From contig JAJZPZ010000012.1 of the NCBI GenBank assembly GCA_021847795.1, positions 1-42,976 of the forward strand: a stretch of 42,976 bases of DNA, read 5' to 3'. A program made the translations under genes and the position numbers. This stretch comes from Nitrospirota bacterium (GTDB lineage: Bacteria; Nitrospirota; Thermodesulfovibrionia; Thermodesulfovibrionales; Dissulfurispiraceae). Under the pieces are notes generated by a model. It was not told the origin of the DNA. It ran no database searches and worked only from the letters and a program-made list of their open reading frames with translations. The first letter of the stretch is position 1. Every line of letters starts with the position of its first letter. Positions 9,773 through 20,576 of this stretch are shown here, one piece after another.

Positions 9773-10876
9773 TTACAGCCTCATCGGCATTACAACGTAT
9801 TTATAATCTTCCCTGCCGTCTTCCATAATCAGGGTGGGATTCAGCGGTTCGTTCATTTTCAGGACTATCATTGCAGAGTCCATAACATTCAGCGCATCGA
9901 GGATGTACTTCGCGTTGAAGGCCAGGGTGATCGGCTCTCCCGTATAATCCACTGCGAATTCATCTTTTGCCTCGCCGAGATCGGGATTTGAAGCCGAGAT
10001 GCCCATGCTCTTTGCATCGATGTCGACCTTCACGGCGCTGCTTCTTTCCTTGCTCATGATGGAGACCCTGCGCAGGGACTTCATCAGCAGGACCTTGTCA
10101 ATGTGCATGGTCTTGGTGCTGGCAGAGGGAATCACCTGTTCGTAGTTCGGGTAGGTGCCCTCGATCAGTCTCGTCAGGAACTGTATGGCATCAACCTCAA
10201 AGAGGATATGGTTTTTCCCGATGGAAACCTTCACCGGCTTTGCCTCTCCGTCAAGGAAGCGCCGCAGTTCCGACAGGGACTTCCTCGAGAATATCACCCG
10301 TTTCTCTTCTTTGGGGTTGAATCCCACGGTCTTCTGGAAAAGGGCCAGCCTGTGCCCGTCCGTCCCTACGACGGTCAGCGTGCCGTCGGGCTTGATATTA
10401 AAAAGCAGGCCGTTCAGGACATAGCGCGTGTCCGATTCTCCGGCTGCATAAAGGGTCTTGTCTATCATTTCCAGGAGCACAAGGGAATCGATCTCCAGGT
10501 TTTCGGCATCGCCTGTCATGGGAGGCCAGACAGGGTACTCTTCGTGGGAAAGACAGGCCAGCCTGAAATGGCTCTTACCGCATTTGACCTTCAGCCACTT
10601 TCCATCTACTGATTCGAGGGTTATCTCCCCATCCATTTCCCTTACGATTTCAAAAAGTTTCTTTGCAGGGATGCATATCCTGCCCTCATCTATGACATTG
10701 AGCGTAAGGGGTTCCTTGAAAGCTGTTTCAAGATCAGTAGCGGTGATGTACTGCCCCTCTTTTTCCGCTACGAGAAGAAAATGGCTCAGTATCGGCATGG
10801 TATTCTTCTTTTCGACAATGTTCTGGATATCGGAAAGTTTCTTTTGCAATTCATCTTTTTCTACGGTTACCTTCAT
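9773..10876 (-). CDS. dnaN: DNA polymerase III beta sliding clamp
   Basis: This 367-aa subunit forms a dimeric ring that holds replicative polymerase on DNA. The three-domain clamp fold is recognisable from NTMPILSHFLLVAEKEG, TDLETAFK, AGESDTRYVLNGLLF, VGTDGHRLALF and the C-terminal EDGREDYKYVVMPMRL. The start ATG has a GGGAGG ribosome site. It is 55 bases downstream of dnaA and 87 upstream of gyrB, on the same strand, in the usual origin-linked order. Confidence 0.98.
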   Translation of the reverse strand: MKVTVEKDELQKKLSDIQNIVEKKNTMPILSHFLLVAEKEGQYITATDLETAFKEPLTLNVIDEGRICIPAKKLFEIVREMDGEITLESVDGKWLKVKCGKSHFRLACLSHEEYPVWPPMTGDAENLEIDSLVLLEMIDKTLYAAGESDTRYVLNGLLFNIKPDGTLTVVGTDGHRLALFQKTVGFNPKEEKRVIFSRKSLSELRRFLDGEAKPVKVSIGKNHILFEVDAIQFLTRLIEGTYPNYEQVIPSASTKTMHIDKVLLMKSLRRVSIMSKERSSAVKVDIDAKSMGISASNPDLGEAKDEFAVDYTGEPITLAFNAKYILDALNVMDSAMIVLKMNEPLNPTLIMEDGREDYKYVVMPMRL

Positions 10877-10931
10877 TATTCCTCCCTTTTCCTGCCCTGA
10901 AGATTTATTTCAATCGAATCCTTAGCTGCTT

Positions 10932-12266
10932 TTAAATGCCCGTTATGCGCCTGATGATGTTCTCTATGCTCTTATTGAGGTTCTCATCTTTGCCGCGTTT
11001 TTCCTCTATCTGCCTGCAGGCGTAAATCACGGTTGCGTGGTCCTTTCCGCCGAAGTACTTCCCTATCTCGCTCAGGGAAAGCGACGTGTGCTGCTTCGAT
11101 ATATACATCGCGATCTGCCGGGCGTTCGCTATTTCCTTAGTCCTCTTCTTTGCCTTCATGTCCTGGATCTTTACCCCGAAATATTCGCAGGCAACCTTTT
11201 GTATCGTGTCCACGGTCACCGGCTTGTCGTCTTCCGCGATCAGGTCCTTCAGCACCCTCTTTGCCATCAGGGTGTCTATGGGCATTCCTGTCAGTGAGGC
11301 ATGGGCCCCGATCTTTATCAGGCAGCCTTCGAGTTCCCGGATGTTCGATTTCACTTTTGTTGCGAGGAACAGCACGACATCATCGGGTATGGCCATCTTT
11401 TCAAGGGCGGCCTTTTTATAGATGATCGCCATTTTCGTTTCTATTTCAGGGGCCTGTATATCGGCAATGAGTCCCATACTGAACCTCGACCTGAGCCTGT
11501 CGGTGATGTCCGAGATCTCCATGGGCGCCCTGTCGCTGGATATCACGATCTGCTTCTGTTTCTCGTAAAGGGAGTTGAAGGTATGGAAAAACTCCTCCTG
11601 GGTCGTGGTCTTGCCGGCTATGAACTGGATGTCATCGATGAGCAGGACATCGACATTCCTGTATTTCTCTTTGAAATCGCTCATCTTCTCATGCCTGAGC
11701 GCAGAAATGACCTCATTGGTAAACTGTTCTGCGGATACATAATAGACCGTAACCCCGGGGTTCTTGTCTACAATGTTATTGCCTACCGCGTTTATCAGGT
11801 GCGTTTTCCCGAGCCCGACCCCTCCATAGATAAAGAGCGGATTATAGGAAAACCCCGGATTTTCGCCGACCCTTTTTGCAGCAGCATGGGCAAACTGGTT
11901 GGACGGACCCACAACAAAGGTATCGAAGGTGTATTTGGGGTTCAGATAAATACCCCTGTTCGCGAGTTTGGTCTTTCTGTTCTCCAGCTTCGTGTCCATC
12001 TTCCGAAGGGCCGCATCTTCTTTTTCTGCAGTCTTGTATTTCACCGTGACCGGATAGCCGAGCACCCCTTCCATTGCTTCGGTAATGACCGTGGGGTAGT
12101 AGTCTTCTATCCACTCCCTGAAAAACCTGTTGGGGATTTCAACAACAGCGCTTTTATCTTTTATTTGAAGGAGCTTCATAGGCTTAAACCACAGCTCGAA
12201 CAAACTCCCGCCGACTTTTTGCGCTATAGTCGTAAGCCCTTTATTCCATATTTCTTCAGTGTTCAT
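10932..12266 (-). CDS. dnaA: Chromosomal replication initiator DnaA
   Basis: This 444-aa AAA+ initiator binds DnaA boxes and melts oriC. Visible are the N-terminal domain I (IWNKGLTTIAQKVGGSLFELWF), a Walker A GGVGLGKTHLINAVG, a Walker B LLIDDIQFIAGK, a sensor region (TDRLRSRFSMGL) and the domain IV DNA-binding signature KDHATVIYACRQI. The start ATG lacks a strong ribosome site. The upstream region carries DnaA-box-like sites, one within the likely promoter spacer, so DnaA autoregulation is expected. Confidence 0.98.
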   Translation of the reverse strand: MNTEEIWNKGLTTIAQKVGGSLFELWFKPMKLLQIKDKSAVVEIPNRFFREWIEDYYPTVITEAMEGVLGYPVTVKYKTAEKEDAALRKMDTKLENRKTKLANRGIYLNPKYTFDTFVVGPSNQFAHAAAKRVGENPGFSYNPLFIYGGVGLGKTHLINAVGNNIVDKNPGVTVYYVSAEQFTNEVISALRHEKMSDFKEKYRNVDVLLIDDIQFIAGKTTTQEEFFHTFNSLYEKQKQIVISSDRAPMEISDITDRLRSRFSMGLIADIQAPEIETKMAIIYKKAALEKMAIPDDVVLFLATKVKSNIRELEGCLIKIGAHASLTGMPIDTLMAKRVLKDLIAEDDKPVTVDTIQKVACEYFGVKIQDMKAKKRTKEIANARQIAMYISKQHTSLSLSEIGKYFGGKDHATVIYACRQIEEKRGKDENLNKSIENIIRRITGI

Positions 12267-12606
12267 AAGTGGTGTATTGGTTCTCCGGTATAGATTCCTG
12301 TGTTTTATTTATCCCTTTATCAACAGGATTTCAACAATTGTTAGTAACTTGGAATTTTTGTGCATGCTCATTATATCCTATCTGTGAAAACAAGGGCAAT
12401 AAATTGTTAGCTATCCTGTTCATAAAAAAATCCTTTTTCAAAATGTTCTTAAGGCAAAAAGAGCAGCGCCACTTGTACTCTCCGCAAGACGCTGCCAAAC
12501 AATAAAAGTTCCGCATTTTTAACTTCTGAACAGCGCCTATTACTACTACTTCTTAAGTATCTGCAAAAAACAACAATAGTAGTAAAGTACCCAAATTGTT
12601 CAATAG
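12260..12606. other. oriC: Replication origin region (oriC) between dnaA and prfB
   Basis: This AT-rich gap upstream of dnaA contains three sites one base off the DnaA-box consensus TTATNCACA: TTATGAACA (12268-12260 and 12425-12417, minus strand) and TTATCAACA (12317-12325, plus strand). All three share TTATSAACA, suggesting a lineage-specific box. Near prfB lie two DnaA-trio-like runs in opposite orientation: AAGTAGTAGTAAT (minus strand, 12551-12539) and TAGTAGTAAAGTA (plus strand, 12577-12589). Such TAG repeats act as unwinding elements next to DnaA boxes in characterised origins. Position and content support oriC; the exact unwinding site is inferred. Confidence 0.8.
12306..12334 (-). promoter_or_regulatory. 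Likely dnaA promoter with a DnaA box in the spacer
   Basis: On the minus strand, TTGAAA (12334-12329), 17 bases and TAAATA (12311-12306) form a plausible sigma-70 promoter about 40 bases before dnaA. The DnaA-box-like sequence at 12317-12325 lies inside the spacer, where bound DnaA would block polymerase. The -10 match is moderate. Confidence 0.5.
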
Positions 12607-12608
12607 TA

Positions 12609-13716
12609 CTACCTGGAAACACTGGAATTCATAAAACCTTTAATGAATATATCAATATCTCCGTCAAGGACAGCATCTACGTTTCCAACCTCGATGTTCG
12701 TCCTATGATCCTTTGCCAATTTGTACGGCTGAAGGGTATAGGACCTTATCTGGTTACCCCAGGATATTCCCTTTTTATCACCTATGATGTCCTCCATCTT
12801 TTTTTCCTTTTCTTTGGAAAGGAGATCATAGATCCGCGATTTGAGGATCTTCATGGCCATTTCCCTGTTCCTGTGCTGTGACCGTTCACTCTGACAGGCA
12901 ACAATGATCCCTGTAGGAATATGGGTGATCCTGACTGCAGAGGAGACCTTGTTCACATGCTGCCCGCCTGCGCCTGAAGCCCTGTAAGTATCCATTTTCA
13001 GGTCTTCTTCCCTGATATCGAGTTCAATGTCGTCTTTTACCTCAGGGTACACCAGGACAGCTGAAAAAGAGGTATGCCGTCTCTTGTTTGCATCAAAAGG
13101 CGATATCCGCACAAGCCTGTGTATCCCGGCCTCGACTTTAAGGTACCCATAGGCATAAGGGCCCTCTACCGTAAAGGTAACTCCTTTTATTCCCGCCTCG
13201 TCCCCTGGCTGCACATCGGCAATCTCTGTCTTGAAGCCGTGGCGTTCTGCCCATCTGAGATACATGCGCATGAGCATTTGCGCCCAATCCTGGCTCTCTG
13301 TGCCACCTGCGCCGGGATGGATGGATACAATTGCATTGTTCTTATCCACCTCTCCTGAAAGGAGCATCCTGATCTCAAGATCTTCGAAATCTTTTTTAAG
13401 GTCCCCGATCTCTTTTTTGAGGTCCTCGAAGAATATATCCCCTTCATCTTCACTTAATATGCTCAGGGACTCTTCGAGGTAAAGGATTTTTTCGAGAGTG
13501 TTTTCTATCGGTTGAAGGGTTTCCAGTATCTCTGATTTGGTTTTCTGCAGCGCTCTCATCTTTTCCGGAGAGGTCCAAATCTCTTCGGAAGCAAGGTTTT
13601 TTTCGATCTCAGATAATTCAGACTTCAGTTTATCAACATCAAAGATAACCTCTGAGAAAGAGTACTTTCTCTTTCAGGTTTGCTATGTCGTCTTTAATTT
13701 CATTCTGCAGCTGCAT
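12609..13716 (-). CDS. prfB: Peptide chain release factor 2 with programmed +1 frameshift
   Basis: RF2 recognises UAA and UGA and triggers peptide release. The start is ATG 13716 with a GGAGG site. After 25 codons (ending RGYL) the frame meets UGA at 13641-13639; a +1 slip on CUU continues as DVDKLKSELSEIEKN through to the stop at 12611-12609, giving about 368 aa, the normal family length. The body shows SPFDANKRRHTSFSAV and the catalytic SGAGGQHVNKVSSAVR (GGQ loop). Reading only the uninterrupted frame would begin falsely at 13559 and lose about 52 residues. It is 23 bases after lnt, probably co-transcribed. Confidence 0.95.
13639..13653 (-). promoter_or_regulatory. RF2 +1 frameshift signal (AGAGG..CTT TGA)
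   Basis: On the minus strand an internal Shine-Dalgarno-like AGAGG (13653-13649) precedes TAT CTT TGA (13647-13639). This is the standard prfB autoregulatory site: when RF2 is scarce the UGA is read slowly and ribosomes slip +1 to make RF2. The stop is UGA, the codon RF2 itself reads, as expected. Confidence 0.9.
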
Positions 13717-13739
13717 ATCTTGGTCCTCCAAATTGCAAT

Positions 13740-15338
13740 TTATTTTTTTTTCATAATAAGCAAGAGCAAAGCGCCCACAATGCAGAAGTATGCAAAAATA
13801 TCGCCGTATTTTGTGTAGGGGGCCAGAGTGCTGTCGGTTCTTATGGTCCTCGTAAGGAACGTCCGCTGGAAAAGAGCTGTTTTATCAAGGATTCTTCCAC
13901 TGCTATCGATAAAACCCGAGATCCCGGTGTTTGCGGCCCTGACTACGGGCTTCCTGTTCTCTATTGCCCTGAATACCGCCATGCTGAAATGCTGATACGG
14001 TCCGTGCGTCCTTCCAAACCATGCATCGTTTGTTATGTTTACGATAAAATCTCCTCCCTTTACAAAGAACTTCCTTACAAGACCGGGGAATATGGCCTCA
14101 TAGCAAATAATGGTCCCGAAGCTTCCAAAAGGGGTCACTGCCTTGATATAATTATCCCCAGGAAAATAATCACCTATCCCGACAGTCAATTTATTTATGA
14201 AGAACAATAACTGTCTCAGGGGAACATATTCTCCAAAAGGCACCAAATGTATTTTATCATAGATATAGGTAATATTTCCACTTTTATCAAGGAGAACTGA
14301 ACTGTTTGCATACCCGACCTCTGCGGACCGAAGGTGGATTTCAGGCTTCTTTCCCGGATCCTCCGGCAGGGCTTCCTCGTACTTCTGTTCTTTAACCATG
14401 ACACTCCCGAAAAGAAGATAGGAATTCAACTGCTTTTGAAAGCTGGTAAGAGAATCGGTCAACTCCTTGTTTTTTCTAAAGAAGAAAGGCAACGAAGTCT
14501 CGGGCCAGACGATCATGTCGGGTTTTGTCTGCGCAGCGGCAACGGACAGGTCCCGGTACGCGGTCATGACCTCCTGCTGGTAGGCAGGGTCCCACTTTTT
14601 GTCCTGCTCGATGTCTCCCTGGACAACAGAAATTCTCACGGCATGACCCGGACGGGTCTGGTAGAGCCTGTAAAAGCCGTAAGCAAAGGTCAGCACAAGG
14701 GCAAGACCCAGGACAGCGTAGCTGCTGTATATGGGCAATAATGAGGCAAGGGGCTTATCAACCTGCCTGCGCTTGCTCAAAAGGATATCGGTCAGGGCGC
14801 CGTTGACCGCGACTATAAGAAAGGAAATCCCGTAAACACCTGTGAGGTCCGCTACCTGGATGAGCGGCAGGAATTTATACTGGCTGTATCCCAGGCTCGA
14901 CCAGGGGAAGCCGCTCAGGGCATAGGAGCGCAAAAATTCCAGGGCCGTCCAAAGGACAGGGGCAACAAAAGTGGCGGGGATAACGGCCTTTCTCGTGCAG
15001 GAAGAATAAAGATAGGCAAAAAGCGCGGGATACAGGCTGAGGTAGAGGCACAAGAGCATAACGATGAAAAGGCTCGGCACAAGGGGGATCGAACCATACT
15101 TGTTTATGGAGTGATAGATCCAATAGATAGTGCCGAAGAAGTAGATGATCCCCAGGAGGAAGCCGGCCCTGAACGCTGTATGCTTGTCACTGTCATAGAG
15201 AAATACAAGAAAGGGGACCAGGGCAATCCAGGCAAGCGGATAGAGGTTTATCTCGGGGAAAGCCAGAAAGAGCAGCACCCCCGACAACAAGGCATACCAG
15301 TATCCCCGGTGCTCCTTTGATTTCAACAAATCGTACAT
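13740..15338 (-). CDS. lnt: Apolipoprotein N-acyltransferase
   Basis: This inner-membrane enzyme adds the third acyl chain to lipoproteins, the last step of lipoprotein maturation in Gram-negatives. About six N-terminal membrane segments (first 210 residues) precede a nitrilase-like periplasmic domain. The catalytic Glu is in IVWPETSLPFFF, a Lys follows in the HLVPFGEYVP region, and Cys is in GTIICYEAIFP. A final membrane segment is followed by a KKK tail. I prefer ATG 15338 (532 aa) over the upstream TTG 15347 because AAGGGG lies about 10 bases ahead. It is divergent from kdsB and upstream of prfB. Confidence 0.95.
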   Translation of the reverse strand: MYDLLKSKEHRGYWYALLSGVLLFLAFPEINLYPLAWIALVPFLVFLYDSDKHTAFRAGFLLGIIYFFGTIYWIYHSINKYGSIPLVPSLFIVMLLCLYLSLYPALFAYLYSSCTRKAVIPATFVAPVLWTALEFLRSYALSGFPWSSLGYSQYKFLPLIQVADLTGVYGISFLIVAVNGALTDILLSKRRQVDKPLASLLPIYSSYAVLGLALVLTFAYGFYRLYQTRPGHAVRISVVQGDIEQDKKWDPAYQQEVMTAYRDLSVAAAQTKPDMIVWPETSLPFFFRKNKELTDSLTSFQKQLNSYLLFGSVMVKEQKYEEALPEDPGKKPEIHLRSAEVGYANSSVLLDKSGNITYIYDKIHLVPFGEYVPLRQLLFFINKLTVGIGDYFPGDNYIKAVTPFGSFGTIICYEAIFPGLVRKFFVKGGDFIVNITNDAWFGRTHGPYQHFSMAVFRAIENRKPVVRAANTGISGFIDSSGRILDKTALFQRTFLTRTIRTDSTLAPYTKYGDIFAYFCIVGALLLLIMKKK

Positions 15339-15430
15339 AAAGATCAAACCCCTTATAACAAGCCCAAAATGGATTTATATGCTGACAGCAGGCAATTAAA
15401 TTATGTTATCATAGTTATCATAAAAAAGTT

Positions 15431-18157
<2,727 letters not shown>

Positions 18158-18210
18158 AAGGGGTCTGCCCGGCCGCTAATCCGCTGGAGAGCGGGAGCCC
18201 TTTTGAAACA

Positions 18211-18253
18211 AAGAAAAAAGCCCCTGCGGATGAAGGGGGAGACCGCAGGGGCT
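18211..18253 (-). terminator. Strong intrinsic terminator after the small exported protein
   Basis: On the minus strand, AGCCCCTGCGG pairs perfectly with CCGCAGGGGCT (11 bp) and is followed by TTTTTTCTT. It lies 18 bases past the stop of the 18271-18588 gene and ends the cytochrome/small-protein transcription unit. Confidence 0.9.
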
Positions 18254-18270
18254 TCTCACGTCCTGGCTGC

Positions 18271-18588
18271 TTAGCAGCCGGCTTTCGTGCCTTTCAGGTC
18301 GTTTGAGCCTTTGATGATATTCTTACCGTCTTTGCTGGAGTATTTGATTTTTACCTCGTCGCCTTTATCAAGCCTGTCTCCCAGTTTCTTGCGAGCTGTT
18401 TCGTTTTCAACAGCAAAGGTCATATCTTTGCCGTCAGCAGTGGTTACGATCACGGTTTTATTGTCGACATCATAGTCTTTGATATGTCCTTTGATTTTTA
18501 CCATATCTCCTGCCAGTACTGCGCCGGCAAATAATGCCACACAGAAGATCGCCAATGCTAAAACCGCCGTAAGTCTCGAAATCTTCAT
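18271..18588 (-). CDS. Small exported protein, OB-fold-like, unknown function
   Basis: This 105-aa protein has a clear Sec signal peptide (MKISRLTAVLALAIFCVALFAGAVLAG, cleavage after about residue 26). The mature 79 residues are lysine- and aspartate-rich beta-type sequence: VKIKGHIKDYDVDNKTVIV, then DEVKIKYSSKDGKNIIKGS. This alternation resembles small periplasmic OB-fold or DUF5666-like proteins. Start ATG 18588 is fixed by an AAAGGAGG site; a longer upstream frame has no signal. A single Cys is the last residue. It follows the octaheme cytochrome by 49 bases on the same strand, so it may be co-expressed and act in the periplasm, but no function is known. Confidence 0.85.
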   Translation of the reverse strand: MKISRLTAVLALAIFCVALFAGAVLAGDMVKIKGHIKDYDVDNKTVIVTTADGKDMTFAVENETARKKLGDRLDKGDEVKIKYSSKDGKNIIKGSNDLKGTKAGC

Positions 18589-18637
18589 GTTGTCCTCCTT
18601 TAAGTTGGCGGGGCAGCCCGCCCTTGATGTTTTCTGT

Positions 18638-20095
18638 CTACCTCTTAGCTGTCTTTTTTCCCTGCTTGCTGTTTTCATCGCGTTCTTTCTTTTCGAACCT
18701 TCCGCCGGTCCTCATGGGATCGCCTGCGTAGCCCAATGCCTTCCAATTAAGCCGCTTGTTTCCGCCGAAATGGCAATCTCCGCATTGCAGGGCCTTGTCT
18801 TTCGGCGCAACCTCATGGTTTATGCTGCCGTAAAACGCGGTAGAGACGAATTCATACTTGCCGCTGTATGGAAGCCCTGAAGCCTTTGCCCCATCGGCAA
18901 GGGCCTTCTCCCAGTTGTAATGCGTCCATAACCCGCCGAAGTTCTGAAAGATCGAGAGATACTTGTATTTTGAGTCCATGGGCTGTTTGCCGGTATGCAC
19001 TTTAAAGGGATAGATCCTGGAATTCCTGTCTTTGATATTTCCCACGGGCTTTGATATGTAGACCACCTGCTTCGGGTCCTTTATTTTCTCCCCTTTCAGG
19101 TACCGCTCTGTCTTGCCGTTATACCACACATAGACAGGAATCACGTCCTTGCCCCACACAAAGGTCCCCTTATGTTTTGCATACGTTTCTTTGCCATACT
19201 GCTCCTGGATATCTTCAATATCTTTGCCGACTGTTGACCAGTCCCAGCTCATCTTTGTCGCCTGCGCCCGCGCAAAGGTCGGGATATGGCAGGTCTGGCA
19301 GGCAACGGTTTTCTGGTGTCTTGCAAGAACTCTGTGAGAGGGTGAATCCTTATGGGGGTCCCTGTGGCAATCCTCGCAGGATACCCTGCCGTCATTGGTT
19401 GCAAGAAAAGTCGATGCCCCTGCTATCCTGTGGTCCTTTGCGATATGGCAGGCCTGGCAGTTCATGTCCATGGGTTTGCCCATATGCACATCCATGTCCT
19501 TTGTGGGCTTGCTGAGGGATGAGTCCAGATCGCCATGCTTGACGGCATCTCCGCCGCCGCCGAAGAAATGGCAGGCGCCGCAGTTGTCCCTGTTCGGGCT
19601 GCTTACGCTCTGGGCTGCCTTTTCAAGGTTGACCCTTCCTTTTGCAAGGTCCTTCTTGTCCACATCCCCGCCCAGGCCTTTCCTGTAGTTGCCCTCTTTT
19701 GCATGGCATACGAGGCAATCTGTTTTGGACTTCTCTTTCGGGAGTTTGTCGTTCTCCGTCCAACCGTATCCTGCATGGCACTTGACGCAGAAGGGCCTGC
19801 TTCCCCCCTCAACATCGGTGCAGAAATTATTCAGCAGGTTCGCTTTTCCATATTCTTCTTTGCTGTCTTCCAATCCTTTGACAGTCCGGGGAACGCCTTT
19901 CCATTTATAATGAGGGGTCTGCATTAAATCCTCAGCCTGTTTCTCATGGCATTGCAGACAGGCCTTGGTCACCTCTTCGCCGCTATTAAAAGGCCCCTTT
20001 ACAAATTGTGCATGATCTACTGCTGCTGCCGGCCCTGTTGCATACATGCATAGCGCCATGGCGGCTAAAATTGTCAAAACGATCCGTGCTTTCAC
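18638..20095 (-). CDS. Octaheme c-type cytochrome, tetrathionate reductase (OTR) family
   Basis: This 485-aa periplasmic protein has a signal peptide (residues 1-26) and exactly eight CxxCH heme sites, starting at about residues 46, 103, 127, 172, 213, 240, 266 and 438. The long gap before the last site, the early KACLQCHEKQAEDLMQTPHYKWKG and the overall size match the OTR family, whose Shewanella member reduces tetrathionate, nitrite and hydroxylamine in vitro. The true substrate here is unknown. The start codon is GTG 20095, overlapping the stop of a leader ORF as GTGA. A basic C-terminal tail follows the last heme. Expression probably starts from the promoter at 20331-20359. Confidence 0.92.
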   Translation of the reverse strand: MKARIVLTILAAMALCMYATGPAAAVDHAQFVKGPFNSGEEVTKACLQCHEKQAEDLMQTPHYKWKGVPRTVKGLEDSKEEYGKANLLNNFCTDVEGGSRPFCVKCHAGYGWTENDKLPKEKSKTDCLVCHAKEGNYRKGLGGDVDKKDLAKGRVNLEKAAQSVSSPNRDNCGACHFFGGGGDAVKHGDLDSSLSKPTKDMDVHMGKPMDMNCQACHIAKDHRIAGASTFLATNDGRVSCEDCHRDPHKDSPSHRVLARHQKTVACQTCHIPTFARAQATKMSWDWSTVGKDIEDIQEQYGKETYAKHKGTFVWGKDVIPVYVWYNGKTERYLKGEKIKDPKQVVYISKPVGNIKDRNSRIYPFKVHTGKQPMDSKYKYLSIFQNFGGLWTHYNWEKALADGAKASGLPYSGKYEFVSTAFYGSINHEVAPKDKALQCGDCHFGGNKRLNWKALGYAGDPMRTGGRFEKKERDENSKQGKKTAKR

Positions 20096-20286
20096 GACAA
20101 ACCTCCGTTAAAACTTTCATAGGGATTGCTGTAAAGCAGCAATCTGAGAAGATTCTCCCGAGGGGATACTCTATAGTTGAAAATCTGATTTTTTGAAAGG
20201 GTCCGGCTGATAAGAGGGCTGATACCGGAGTGGAGATGCAGCAACGGTGTTGTTTGCAGCATTTTAAAGTTACCTTGGGGCATCAC
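20092..20286 (-). CDS. Possible 64-aa leader ORF coupled to the octaheme cytochrome
   Basis: An open frame of 64 codons lies in the 5' leader of the cytochrome transcript. It ends TCG TGA, with TGA overlapping the cytochrome GTG start (GTGA). The overlap and the shared GGAGG site suggest translational coupling. The peptide (starting MMPQGNFKMLQ, with LLRLLLYSNPYE near the end) matches nothing I know, and its own ribosome site is weak. It could be a regulatory leader peptide or a chance frame. Confidence 0.35.
   Translation of the reverse strand: MMPQGNFKMLQTTPLLHLHSGISPLISRTLSKNQIFNYRVSPRENLLRLLLYSNPYESFNGGLS
20124..20144 (-). promoter_or_regulatory. Hairpin in the octaheme cytochrome leader
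   Basis: GATTGCTG and CAGCAATC form eight perfect pairs around a 5-base loop, about 30 bases before the cytochrome start. It lies inside the leader ORF, so translating ribosomes would open it. It has no T-tract, so attenuation by termination is not supported; an effect on ribosome access or RNA stability is possible. Confidence 0.45.
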
Positions 20287-20330
20287 AGCAATTCCCGTCT
20301 TAATGAATTGAATAAATGCTTGTTGCTGTA

Positions 20331-20359
20331 ATTCTACATAACGGTAGTCTAGTTGTCAA
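20331..20359 (-). promoter_or_regulatory. Strong sigma-70 promoter for the octaheme cytochrome unit
   Basis: On the minus strand a perfect TTGACA (20359-20354), a 17-base spacer and TAGAAT (20336-20331) give a near-consensus promoter. Transcription would start near 20324, leaving a leader of about 230 bases before the cytochrome. Beyond it, 20360-20576 holds no gene I can support. Confidence 0.75.
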
Positions 20360-20576
20360 TAGGTTTCTAAACAACTAAACGGGCTGTTGATAAATATTGT
20401 TTAATTTCAAGGATTTTAACCGAATTGTCGCGTGGATTCACCCAGGGGGATTGCACAATGCCTGATATCTTTGCGCAGGGCGGCTGATTGCAAAAGTAGG
20501 CATGCACCCGCCACTGATGCTATGTGGGCCTGCTCCACGGGACCGGTATTCACCGGGCCCTTATCCCCGGGTGTTT

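Noticed and set aside
11301-12293. Long plus-strand frame of 330 codons
   Set aside because: It is the antisense shadow of dnaA and crosses into the origin; no ribosome site or motif.
20392-20400. TGTTGATAA, a DnaA-box-like site
   Set aside because: A single isolated near-match far from the origin cluster; expected by chance.
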